In this document: one piece after another, positions 35,241-46,709 of the stretch
Layout: each line of letters begins with the position of its first letter
Position numbering within the stretch: the first letter of the stretch is position 1
Source: Dama dama
Lineage: Eukaryota; Chordata; Mammalia; Artiodactyla; Cervidae
Direction: 5' to 3'
Assembly (NCBI RefSeq): GCF_033118175.1
Contig: NC_083698.1
Span: 45,673,501-45,737,500, forward strand
Length of the DNA stretch: 64,000 nucleotides
Notes under the pieces: generated by a model
The model's input: the letters and a program-made list of their open reading frames with translations, nothing else
Databases searched by the model: none
Told to the model about the DNA's origin: nothing
Position numbers and translations under genes: made by a program

Positions 35241-35515
35241 ATGGTAGTATAGCATAGTAAGTGGTTAGATGCTCAAACTCTAGAATCAAATAAATGTAGG
35301 TTTAAATACTAAGTTGTTCATTCATTCATGATATAACTTTGACAAGTTACTTGTTCACCCAGGACCTTGGTTTCCTCATATGGAAGATGAGAATGATAAC
35401 AGTTTCTAGTTCATGGGTTTTTGTGATTTAGGATTAATAGACATAACATTTGCAAAGGACTCTGTACAGTGCCCACCACATAATAAGGGTACATAAATAC
35501 TGATGTTCATATTAT
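35241..35515 (+). repeat. MIR SINE, ancient
   Basis: 'gtaagtggttagatgctcaa', 'tttgacaagttacttgttca', 'ttggtttcctcatatggaag' and 'gtacagtgcccaccacataa' follow sense MIR over nearly its full length. Confidence 0.78.
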
Positions 35516-35694
35516 TTAGAAGCAAAATGATTGATAGATACTACATAGATTTTTTATGAGTGATATCAAAACATGAAACCTAAATTAAGTGAAAAACAAC
35601 ATTGCCTCTGAGGAAAAAAAGTTGAGAAGTAAATGAGAGTAGACCAGAATACCTGAATATTTTACCTGAAATAGAAATGGCATTGCAGTATATT

Positions 35695-35850
35695 TTTTTC
35701 ATTCATTCATTCAAGAATTTTTTTCTTAAAAGCCAGTAAGTGCCAGGCACTACATAAAAGGTGCTAGGGATAGAAGGACAAAGATAAAACTCCCAGCCTC
35801 AAACAAGTCACAGTCTATGAGAGAGAAAGAAAAACATAAATGGTATCACA
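35695..35850 (-). mobile_element. L2 LINE 3' fragment
   Basis: 'attcattcattcaagaattt', 'taagtgccaggcactacata' and 'ggtgctagggatagaagga' are the antisense L2 3' end. Confidence 0.72.
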
Positions 35851-37539
35851 ACAGCAGGAAGAGAACTACCTAAGGTTTCTTCAGAGTGTGTGATGAGAAC
35901 AGAGCAGTGAGCAGCCGACTCTGCCTAAACATTCTATGGCTCCAGATGGCATTTCAGTATAATCTGCTTCGTATTTGCAGATTGGAGGTAAAAAGTTCAG
36001 TAACATATAATCTTAGAAGGTCACTTTAAGAAACAAAACTGTCAAAGGTTAATTATTGATGGAGCTGAGTCATACGGATTCTTTCTATTATTCTCCCTAT
36101 TTTTATGTATTTTTGAAGATTTGCAGTTCAAAAAAAATTTTAGTAGCAATGAGATCTAATTTCTTAGAGCCAGAAAAGAGGAATGAGGCAATTAAGCACT
36201 TGGCAGCAGCCATAACCAGGAATATACAGATGCTTAGACAAAAGGAGAAAACTGAAAAAATTGTGCCTCACTTGATATGGACAGAGGAGTAAATAGAATA
36301 GAGTGAGGGGTAGAGGCTTGAGAAAGACGACTTTAGGCAAGGAGAGCAAGGGTAAAGGAATAGAAATGGAAACACAAGTGGGAGCAAAAAGGGGAAAAAC
36401 AAAAACCAGAAATTCTGAACACCCACTCACACAGAACAAAAAAGGAAAAAGAAAAAAGAAAGAAAAAGGAGGAAGGAAAGAAAGGAAAAAGAAAATATGA
36501 TCAAAGCAGACCTAGATGAAAGCATTATGGTGAAGCTGAATAACAAAGGTAAAGGCACAAGTCAAAAATCATTATCTGAATTGAAAAGAAATTAGGATTG
36601 TTCTCCAAATGAGGAATGGGAAAAATAAAGCAGAAGGATGATCCATGAGGAAACCAGGTACTGAGGGAGAGTAATCAGGTAAGCTATGCAGCACAATGTC
36701 AATTTGAGGTGTTGCAGTGTAAATTTTCAGAGTGAAGTTGGGGTGCTTTTGTGAAGATCCATGTAGACACCTTGAGAAGTTCACTCCTTCCTTACCTCCA
36801 TTTCAACAAGTAGTTACTAATCTTTTTCTCTGGTGACAAACCAGAAAGTAAGATGGACCTGTCAATCATTGAGCTTAGAGCCTAGCAGCAGACAAACAAC
36901 TAAACAAGCAATTATAATAAACTGTGGTGGTGCCAAGACAGGGAAATGCACATGGTAGATCCTCACAGAGCTATCTTTGTTTCCATGCAGAGATTCCCCA
37001 GTCTAGTGACTGGCTCTTGGGCTTTGTAGGTGCAGAAACCTGATCTGCTCCCAACATCAATTTCTTGGCGACAGATACACTTTAGCCAAGGTCACAAAGA
37101 CATAACCACCTCAAGGCAAATTTATTGATTTATAGTAAGAGAAACAACTATGAAACATTTGGAGATTTGTTTTCTCTGATGAACACATTCTTTCATGGTA
37201 GACAAATCTAAGTAGGAGTCAGATTAATGCAACAGGAAGAAAGAGGAGCAGGGCACAACCATTTAAAGAATGAGGAGGGGGACAGAGTCAAGAAAAACAA
37301 AATATAACAAAAACTGGTTAGAACCAGTTAGGGTCAAGATGGTGGAAGATTTGACTTCCTGTAGAGTTTGAGCCTCTTTATAGGCTCGTTGTAATAACAT
37401 TAGCATGCTAAATGACACACCCACCAGCAACAAGACAATTCCAAGGCTGAACATAAAAAGCCAAAAAGTAGGCAGGGATCCAGTTTCTGGAAATCTCACC
37501 CCTTCCCCAAAATAGTTGGAATAATCCACCCACTCATTT
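35851..37539. other. Intergenic DNA with a purine tract
   Basis: No gene recognised. At 36,437-36,497 the + strand is almost pure A/G. It yields a Lys/Glu/Arg-rich chance open frame. The minus frame at 37,263-37,529 has hydrophobic stretches but no recognisable family. Confidence 0.4.
36437..36497. repeat. Polypurine (GAAA/GGAA) tract
   Basis: About 60 bases almost entirely A and G, built from GAAA and GGAA units. Such tracts can form triplex DNA; here this is only a sequence-based possibility. Confidence 0.85.
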
Positions 37540-38402
37540 TTCAGTCCCTAAGTTGTGTCTGACTCTTGTGACCCCATTAACTGCAGCATGCCAGGCTTCC
37601 CTGTACTTTACTATCTCCCAGAGTTTGCTCAGATTCATGTACTTTGAGTCAGTGATGATAACTATCTCATCCTGTACCACCCTCTTCTCCTTTTGCCTTC
37701 AATCCTTCCCAGCATCAAAGTCTTTTCCAATGAGTAGGCTCTTTTCCAGTGAGTCGGCTGTTTGCTACACGCGGCCAAAGTACTGACGCTTCAGCTTCAG
37801 CATCAGTCCTTCCAATGAGTATTCAGAGTTGATTTCCTTTAGGATTGACTGGTTTGATTTCCTTGCAGTCCAAAGGGACTCTCAAGAGTCTTCTCCAGCC
37901 CCACAATTCAAAAGTATTGATTCTTCAGTGCTTCTTTATGGTCCAACTCTCCCATCTGTACGTGACTACTGGAAAAACCATATCTTTGACTATACAGACC
38001 TTTGTTGACAAAGTGATGTCTCTGCTTTTTAATGTGCTGTCTAGGTTTGTCGCAGCTTTTCTTCCAAGAAGCAAGCATCTTTTAATTTCACGACTGCAGT
38101 CACTGTCCAGAGTGATTTTGGAGCGCAAGAAAATGAAATCTGTCACTGTCTCCACTTTTCCCTCTTCTATTTACCATGAAGTGATGGGACCAGATGCCTT
38201 GATCTTAGTTTTTTGAATGTTGAGTTTTAAGCCAGCTTTTTCACTCTCCTCTTTCACTCTTATCAAGAGGCTCTTTAGTTCTGAGGTTATTGATATTTCT
38301 CCTAGCAATCTTGATTCCAGCTTGTGATTAATCCAGCCTGGCATTTCACATGAAGTACTCTGCATATCAATTAAATAAACAGAGTGACGATATACAGCCT
38401 TG
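37540..38402 (-). mobile_element. BovB LINE 3' part with internal deletion
   Basis: Antisense BovB from the 3' end ('aactgcagcatgccaggctt') into the reverse transcriptase region. At about 38,280, 'ctctttagttct' joins 'gaggttattgat', so about 50 bp that encode the YADD catalytic motif in other copies are missing. Frames are broken (76 and 106 residues). Confidence 0.93.
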
Positions 38403-39324
38403 TCCTTGGCTTTGGGCAGGAAAGAATGCAAGAGTGAGCCATAAAAACAACCCCAGGCCCTGGGGGCACCTTGCCTTCTGAGACAGCCCACATTCTATCA
38501 GCAGAATGAGTATCTCCCTGTGTAAATCCACTTTCACTCTACTTTGCCTCACTTTTGCATTCTTTCCTGCCTAGAAGTCAAGGACCCTCACTTGGTGGCC
38601 CATCTGAGGAACTTGCTAGAGACCTGGAATGTGACCATTCATTCTCTTGTTCCCTTTTCTCCCACAACATTATCATCAAAGGATTGCTAAAGGGAATGTG
38701 TCACAGCAAAGGTGCATGAAATGGATGCTCTTCCTGCCCAGTGTCACCAAGCCATGATAGCCCAGTGTATGCGTGTGCACCTGAGAGTCATTATCTACCT
38801 CACAGAAGATGCTGGTGTTCATGGGTCACGGCACCATCCCCTCTGGCCACTCTTAGAGATGCTGTACATTCTATCTTTCCACTTACTTCTATTTACGCAT
38901 TCATTCTCTAGGCACAATATAAAATAATTAGCTAAATATAATTTTCTTAGATATAATTACCATGCAGTCTTGCCCCTCTAAGGTGATACAAATGTTATCC
39001 AGATCATATTTGCAGAATTAATAGTCTGTGGGTCCTCTTTAAGAGGCCTAGTTTTATCTGCAATGTTTTATTTATTCCTATTTTCATGTTCAAAGTATAA
39101 TTTTAACTTCATTTTGGAGACTTTGCTGCCTGTTTTCCTTTTATGAAATCTACTCTTTAACCAGGTAAGGTTGTGTTTGGCCAATGAATGGGAGCTCAGT
39201 GATTAGAGAGGAGGAAAATGAAATTGAACATTTTCCCCCTTTTCCCCTTTTGGTGTTGAGGTGGTAATAGTTCCTTGGTGTTGCTAGGCCCAAGACAGTG
39301 TACCTTTAGTGTACACAGTGTACC

Positions 39325-39353
39325 TTTAGGGAGACCTTGTTGGTCTCCCTAAA
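39325..39353. repeat. Perfect 12-bp inverted repeat, 5-nt loop
   Basis: Left arm 'tttagggagacc' (39,325-39,336), loop 'ttgtt', right arm 'ggtctccctaaa' (39,342-39,353). Just upstream 'cagtgtacctttag' occurs twice (39,296-39,309 and 39,316-39,329), the second copy overlapping the left arm. Confidence 0.95.
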
Positions 39354-39477
39354 TCCTGTCCACACCATGGTAAAGTCTCTTTGCTAAATACTACTCAATT
39401 ATAGACTTTGGACATGCCATCTCTTCCCTGTTGGGACCCTGATATAGGTTGGTGTTGACTTTAAACCCAATAAAAAA

Positions 39478-39508
39478 CTTTATCTCCTATTACCAATAGG
39501 AGGTAAAG
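39478..39508. repeat. 14-bp inverted repeat, one mismatch, 3-nt loop
   Basis: Left arm 39,478-39,491 and right arm 39,495-39,508 pair over 14 positions with one T:G. Loop 'acc'. Confidence 0.93.
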
Positions 39509-39650
39509 GTAAATAAGACTAGAGCACAGATATGCAGCCAACTAATTACATAGTGATAAAAACCCAAAGATCCAGAAATTTAATCTTTGGGCTGTGAAAG
39601 AACAAATGTTAGGTATTACTTTCCTAAAAAACAAAAAAATGAAATAAAAT

Positions 39651-40545
39651 ATAGTTTTTTTTCAATTTTTTTATTGTAGTTGATTTACAATATTGTGTTA
39701 ATTTCTGCTGTATACTAAAGTGATTCAGATATACATTTTTAATATTCTTTTCCATTATGGTTTATCACAGGATATTGAGTATAGCTCCCTGTGCTATACA
39801 GTAGGACCTTATTGTTTATCCATTATATATATAAAAGCTTACATTGCTAATCCCAACCTCCCACTCCATTCCTTCCATAACTCCCTCTCCCTTGGCAACC
39901 ACAAGTCTGTCCTCTGTGTCTGTGAGTCTGTTTCTTTTTTGTAGATAAGTTCATTGTGTCATATTTTAGATTCCACATATAGGTGATATCATATAGTATT
40001 TGTCTTTTTCTCTTTATGGCTTACTTCACTTGGTATGATAGTTTCAGTTGCATCCATGTTGCTACAAATGGCATTAATTCATTCTTTTTAGTGGCTGGGT
40101 AGTAATCCATTGTATATATGTACCACGTCTTTATCCATTCATCTGTTGATGGACATTTAAGTTATTTCCATGTCTTGGCTATTGTGAATAGTGCTGCTAT
40201 AAACATAGGAGTGCCATGTATCTTTCAAAATTACTGTGTTGTCTGGGTATATGCCCAGGAGTGGAATTGCTGAATCACATGTTAATTATATTTTTAGTTT
40301 TCTGAGGAACCTCCATACTGTTTTCCATGGTGGCTGTGCCAACTTACATTCCTACCAACAGTGTAAGAGGATTCCCTTTTCTCCACACCCTCATCAGCAT
40401 TTGTTATTTGTAGATTTTTTTTTTTAATGATGCCATTCTGACCCCTGTAAGGTGGTATTTCATTGTAGTTTTGATTTGCATTTCTCTAATAATTAGTGAT
40501 GCTAAGCTTCTTTTTATATGCCTGTTGGCCATCTGCAGTAAAATA
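39651..40545 (-). mobile_element. L1 3' end (ORF2 end and 3' UTR), antisense
   Basis: From left to right: 'ttgtagttgatttacaatat', 'ccctgtgctatacagtagga', 'tagtaatccattgtatatat', 'gttgatggacatttaagtta', 'ccatactgttttccatggtg' and 'ttgatttgcatttctctaat'. This is antisense L1 3' UTR and the last part of ORF2. Confidence 0.92.
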
Positions 40546-40599
40546 GAATTTTGAATTTAAAAGTAAGCTTTAAAGAGTCTTAAGTTTCTTAACAGTGTA

Positions 40600-40720
40600 T
40601 GAAATTTAAGCAAGTCAGGGTTAGGTGGCCCACCTAAGATCACAAAGTTCCTTAACTAGAGGACAAAGAGTAAATCAGCCTTCTGATTATTAGTCTTCCG
40701 CTACTCTACTTCCCCCAGGA
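40600..40720 (-). repeat. Possible MIR fragment
   Basis: 'ggcccacctaagatcacaaag' and 'ttagtcttccgctactctac' follow the antisense MIR end. Confidence 0.5.
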
Positions 40721-40859
40721 ACGTAATTTTAGTTTCTGAGAGAAGAAACCAACATGAACGTCTTAGAGCTTTCTTTCGTCAAACAAGAATTCCATAAAAA
40801 GGGAGGGGAAAGGAAGTAGACATGGTGATTTTAAAATTTGCCCATGATTTGTGTACAGG

Positions 40860-41375
40860 ACCCAATAGAGGCCCTCCCAGGACAGACTCTTCCCCCATAT
40901 CCTCTGCTGTAGCTCCTCTCTAAAGTACCTAGATCACAGTATCTGATGTACATTTCCTGGGTTGTTCTACAGATGTTAAAACTCCACTAAATGGAAAGTT
41001 TTAGCTACTTGAAGACCCAGATTGTGTAGCACCCAGAACTACTAGAGCATGAGGATTGATGATGTTAACCCCTGTGACACTGCCCTGTTACTTCACCATC
41101 AACCAGAGAATTGCCCACAACCTAATCAGATACCCCAGAACCCATCTCCCTCACCTGGTCTTTAAACATGCTTTCCTAAAACTCAGCAGGGAGCTCAGGT
41201 TTTTTGTATTAATAATAGAGTTAATAATTAGTACAGTTACAGTATTAACTGTCCTGGTCTCTTCATAAAGCACCCTATGATAAAAGCTGCACTTTCCTTC
41301 ACCATAACCCAGTGTCAGTATATTGGCTTTACTGTGCCAAAGTGAGTGGACCCAAGTTTGGTTCAGTGTCAATAA
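40860..41375 (+). mobile_element. Old ERV LTR, sense
   Basis: 'aaccagagaattgcccacaa', 'ctggtctttaaacatgcttt', 'aaactcagcagggagctcag' and the end 'ggacccaagtttggttcagt' follow an old mammalian LTR with R/U5-like 3' end. The family is not named. An AT-rich stretch at about 41,200-41,250 may be a small insertion. Confidence 0.6.
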
Positions 41376-41835
41376 TTCTCCCTTTATGAGGTGGAGCTAG
41401 ATTCCTCTCCTCTTGAGTATAGAAAAGTTGACTTGCTTCTAACAAAATATGGTAGAAGAGATGGTGTATCACTTCCATGACTAGGTCTTGAAAGGAAATG
41501 TGATTTCTTCCATTACTCTCTCTCTCTCTCTGGGACATTTGCTCTAGGGAAACCAGCTGCCATTTGTACGGACTCTCAAGAAGCTCCATGGAGAGAAACT
41601 AGGACCAACTGCCAACAGCCCTTTGAGTGTGCCGTCTTAGAAGCAGATTCTCCAGACCAGCAGTGCAGCCTTCAGATGATTGCAGCCCTGTTTGACTTCT
41701 GTCCAGAGCCAGAACCACCCCTCTACGCTTCTCTTGAATTTTGAACCCACAGAAATTATGAGATAATAAATGTTTGCTGTTTTAAACTGCTAAGTTTGAG
41801 GGTAATCCATTACATAGCAATCATCGATACAGTAG
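41376..41835 (+). mobile_element. MLT1-like LTR (ERVL-MaLR)
   Basis: 'tcagatgattgcagccctgt', 'acccacagaaattatgagat', 'gctgttttaaactgctaagt' and 'attacatagcaatcatcgat' are the 3' part of an MLT1-type LTR. The 5' part is less certain. It follows directly on another LTR. Confidence 0.65.
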
Positions 41836-44800
41836 AGAAGAGGAAGGAAGGCAAAGAAGAAAAAGAAGGGAGAAAGAGTAATCAGAAAAAAATGCTGCTT
41901 ATAAAACATTCTTATACAGCACAGCCAAAAAATGTTCAGAGAATAACTAAAAACCACAGAAGCCTGACGAGTTAGGGAGGTGCCAAATCAACATATTTGA
42001 AACCCAGAATGTCATGGTTTCTGTAAGAATACATCCAAAAATTGTTGTATAATTTAAAATCATGCAAAGCACCACTCTCATCATATTGATCAGATGTATA
42101 CAAGCCCAATATTCTATTTATGGGGTAGAAGAAGATTTTTTGGGAGAATATGATTACTCTTTATGGCAGTAATCTCTAAAGTGAAGAGAATATGCTCATT
42201 ATTTCTAATTTCTCTCATATGTTTAAAATATACATACACACACACATATGCACACATGTATGTTTATTTAGAGACTTTTTAAAAAATTAAGTTTTCTATC
42301 ATCTTATTTTTTCCTTAAAACTGCCTCCAAGCTCCAAGAGTTGATCCATCTAAAATCCTTATGACAGTCTTTCCAGGAAGATCTGGGAGCTCAGAGGCAA
42401 AGGAAGCTCTGCTAGTTCAGTGATAATATTTGGGGAGGGGTTGGCTGTCAGAGAAATAAGCCTCTATAATATAACCAAAGTTGCAGTCATTAATCATCTC
42501 AATGAAAGATTTAATCTTGATGAAAATCAGTTGATCATCCTGTCAATTAATTCAATAGTTTGAGCCTTCATGAAAGATGCAAGTCCTTCTTGTTATGTAT
42601 AAATACCTCCCTATGCACCTATCCTGTTATAGCTTTACATTACAGTTAATACAGGATGAGGAGCCCTCTGAACTTTCCACTGACTCTGATATTTGTGGAT
42701 GTCATTCATCCTAAATGTGGATTATTTCTCTTTGAGTCTCTGATTTATTTTCCATTCAGCTTTCATCTTCTCAGACTCAACAATGAACCAACATCAAAGG
42801 AGGAAAGCAAAATTAAAGAAGAATAAATGTCACCAAAATGAAAGTTAAATTTTTTTGAACAGTGTTGTATATAAGATAATAACTTGTTCCCAAACAAGCA
42901 AGGACACGTGATAAGAGAGTAGCCACACTTTAAGCCTGAATTCAGAAAAGTCAGCGAGTACCAAGCCTAACCTCACATGTGTGAGACTGGGTGTGTGGGG
43001 AAGGGGAGCAGGTTGTGAGACAGAGACGGTGAGAAGGCAGGCAGACTAGGGAAGGGAGTCTGAGCACATGGCCTGGAGGAAGCAGCCAAAGGAATGGGGA
43101 TCAATCAAGAAGAAATCTCCAAAATTAAAGAACAATTGAGTCAAGCAGGTTTGGGAAAGGTGAAAGAGGTCACTGACTTGAGTTTTTCTGGGAGACAGAC
43201 TAACATATATACAAATCAGATGGAGGAGAAAACAGACCTTGGTTTGATAGATAGCTGAATGAGAAAGAAAGTAGTAACTACATTAGTAAACAGATAAATA
43301 CCAGTAAAAAGAGAAAATGAAAAAAGTAGGAGAGTTGACCTCATGTTGGTTTTTTTCCTCCAGAGAAAAGAGAGGTCTGCAATAACTTGTGAGTGACAAG
43401 ACTCCAAGACTCCTAGGGGATGCTTCATGACCATGCAGTCCGGTTCTGGGAGGAGAGCCTCTTAGGATTATGCAATATTAGGAGTTGAAACAGGACTCCT
43501 TCTAATGCTCTGAGATCGTACTGTTTATTTTCCTAATGGGAGACTGTATTTTCAGTGGCAGAGGCAAATGTCTGAGAGTTAGAAAGCATAATAAAGTTCA
43601 GGGGGTGGGGGGGGAACTTCCTGGAACAGATTGGCTTACCATTGCATTTACAAATAAATCCCCTACTGTTAAAATACGCCTTTGGCAGACAGATTCAGTT
43701 TGCTTCTGGAAAAAAAGGGAAATAATAAAATCCATGACATCAGTGCTTTTGACTATTTCATTGAAGGAAGCTAACAAAAGATAGCAGTAATTGGAGGTGC
43801 TCCACAATTTTTGATTCAGATGAAAATTTTTTTCATAATTTTATTGTGAAGTCTAGTAGTAGCAAGTGACAGAATAATACCACATGTCTAAAATTATGCT
43901 GCACAAAGGTGACAGACTTAGACATTCCAGCATCTTAAAATCAATAACAGAATGACCAAAAAGAGCTTGAATGGTGCTTGGGTCTGAAGAGACAGTCGTC
44001 AATACATTGAGACATGCATCTTTTAAAAATAGAGTCAGCAGATGGGTTGTCTTCTAACTGTGTGAAATGTATAAAATCACTAGGAAAATATGATTAGAAT
44101 TCCAAAACATTATGGATAAAGCTTGAAATAAGGCAAGAATATTCATGCAACCCTCTGCAATATACACAACAATAGAAAGTCTGAAAATATACTCCATGGT
44201 AAAATGCTAATGAAACATTAATAAGCAAAATTTTCTGTACATGATCAGTGAAAGTAGAGCATTATTAAGTGTTAGAAATCTCTTATTTAGGGAAGAGTGC
44301 AGCTATATAAATAAAGAGGACAGGATTAGAAATGGTACAAGCAATCTTTTTGGTAGATCGAAGAATCAGGAGAAAAGAATACATAAAGTGTGATCCCAGT
44401 CTTGTTTTAAAAAAATAACAGCTAAAACAACAACAACAACAACAGAAAAAAACAGCTGTTGTCTCTGGATATATGGAATATATGAAATTCTAATATTTCC
44501 TTTGTATTTTTTATTTTTCAAATACGAGTGTGTATTATTATTTAAAATAATATTTTTTAAAATTGTGCTGCAGATTTAAGGTCAGTACACTGTATAAATA
44601 AGGGAAAGACCATATGTAAGTTGTAACCTACAAAAATAATATTTTTATAAGGATGACAAGAACAGACGGATTCTGTTTTCATTTTGGTGACAAATACGTA
44701 GGTCTAGATTCAGTGTAAGCAACTTTAGAGTGATTGAGGCAGAGGAGAGGAAAAAATATTTTTAAAATGAGAAAGTTTTTATAATATTTTTAAATGAATT

Positions 44801-45703
44801 AAATTCTCATAATCTTAAAAGTAAGATTAAAAAAAAAAACATGAAAGGAAGCAAAACAAAATTAGAAGAGGTTTAAAGAGAATCTCATACAGAATTGATT
44901 TCTTATAGAGTTGAAAATTATAAACATGTATGTACCTTGAACAGGATGTGAAGTATTTCTACTGAAACATGCATAGGATCATAGGACTCTAGGCCTTAAA
45001 AGAATCTTAGAGATTATCTAGTATCTAATTCCTTCATTTTATAGAAGAAACTAAGATCCAGAAAGGCAAAGTGCCCCAAACCTAGTTGTCAGCATTTAGT
45101 GCTCATTTTGTCTGGTTCTACTGTGGTTTATGCCCTATGTGAACACTGCAGTCTTCCTCTTAAAATTTCCAAAAAGGAGAAGGAACATTCATTAGGGCTG
45201 GGCCATGATACAATAGTGCATATTTAAAGGGATGTGTTCAGCTTTTCTAAAACTGAAGAGGATTGGATAACTGGCAGGGAATTGAAAGAAAAAGGTAAGC
45301 TACTTATAAATTGCATGGAGGAAATGGAGAGTGGTGTGGTGGGCATGAGAGATATCAATGAACTCAGACACAACTTGGGAAGCATGAGTAAAAGAGATTA
45401 CCCCAATGAGATTGACCTTGAACCAAGGGTAGAATGTGGCAGCTCCCTATAGAACATTGCTGGTTGGTAAAATATACTGATTTTGTAGGTGTTTAGGGTT
45501 TATGTTTGTAGAAAGATAGAATCAGAAATAATTTTTCATGCAAAGCCAAGTAGAAAAGTTTTCTGGAACTCATGAATGAGAACAAAGTGTTAATGGAGTT
45601 CTTCAGTTCAGGGAACCATGACAAATAAAAAATAGGAAGCAGAAAGAAGGTAGGTCAATCAAGAGGTGTGTGCCAACACTGAACACAGAAATAAATTGGC
45701 TTA
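41836..45703. other. Long repeat-poor intergenic DNA
   Basis: About 3.9 kb with little that I recognise: short CA runs at about 42,235, an (AAC)n at 44,425-44,444, and a possible ancient repeat at about 44,985-45,110 ('cttagagattatctagtatc'). Open frames up to 82 residues have no recognisable domain. It is the longest stretch without confident repeats and so a candidate for conserved non-coding elements. Confidence 0.45.
44425..44444. repeat. (AAC)n microsatellite
   Basis: About six AAC/CAA units. Confidence 0.9.
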
Positions 45704-45713
45704 TTAAGGAATT

Positions 45714-45916
45714 GGTGGTGGTGGTTTAGTCGCTAAGTCATGTCTGACTCTTACGACCCCATGGACTGTAGCCCACCAGGCTCCTCAGCCCATGGGATTC
45801 TCCAGGCAAGAATACTAGAGTGGGTTGCCATTTCCTTCTTCAGGGGATCTTTCCAACCCAGGAATCGAACCCAGGTCTCCTGTATTGCAGGCAGACTGAG
45901 CTACAAGGGAAGCCCT
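45714..45916 (-). repeat. Bov-tA SINE, antisense, with target-site duplication
   Basis: 'cgaccccatggactgtagcc', 'atactagagtgggttgccat' and 'gctacaagggaagccc' mark it. The direct repeat 'ttaaggaatt' lies at 45,704-45,713 and 45,917-45,926. Confidence 0.95.
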
Positions 45917-46059
45917 TTAAGGAATTATTTGACATAAAATAGTGCATCCAAGCTTTAGGGAGAAAATTCTGAGCAGAAACAAAAATGACAACAACCCAAG
46001 TGGGTGGGTAGAGATATTTAAATTTAGGTTTCTGTTACATTTTTTTTTGCTTGTTTATT

Positions 46060-46709
46060 TGTTAAATCATGTCTGATTCTGTGACCCCCATGGACTGCAG
46101 CACACCAGGCTTCCCTGTCCATCACTGTCTCTCAGAGTTTGCTCAGATTCATGTTATCTAACCATCTTATCAACTTGTCTTCTGCCACCCCTTTCTCCTT
46201 TTGCCCTCAATCTTTCCCAGGATCAGGGTCTTTTCCATTGAGTTGGCTCTTCGCATCAGGTGGTCAGAATATTGGAACTTCAGCTGCAGCATCAGTCCTT
46301 CCAATGAATATTCAGGGTAGATTTCTTTTAAAATTGACGGGTTTGATTTCCTTGCAGTCCAAGGGACTCTCAAGAGTCTTATCCAGCACCATGGTTCAAA
46401 AGCATCAATTCTTCAGCATCCAGCCTTCTTTATGGTTCAGCTTTCATATCTGTACATGACTACTTTAGCTTTGACTGTACAGATCTTTGTCAGCAAAGTG
46501 ATGTCTGGGCTTTTTAATATGCTGTCTAGGTTTGTCATAGCTTTTCTTCCAAGGACCAAGCGTCTGTTAATTTCATGGCTGCAGTCACCATTGGCAGTGA
46601 TTTTGGAGACCAAGAAAATAAAACCTATCACTGCTTCCACGTTTCCCCCTTCTATTTGCAATGAAGTGATGGGACCGGATGCCATGATCTTAGTTTTCTG
46701 AATGTTGAG
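46060..46709 (-). mobile_element. BovB LINE, left half, split by an L1
   Basis: Antisense BovB 3' part: 'atggactgcagcacaccagg', 'tggtcagaatattggaactt' and 'gccatgatcttagttttctg'. It breaks at 'tgaatgttgag' and continues at 49,120 after the L1. Confidence 0.95.

Larger units (their letters stand above)
38403..39650. other. Intergenic DNA with two hairpins
   Basis: No gene recognised. Two strong inverted repeats at 39,325-39,353 and 39,478-39,508 are listed separately. Confidence 0.45.

Noticed and set aside
36303..36500. Lys/Glu/Arg-rich + frame
   Set aside because: It is a translation of the polypurine tract.
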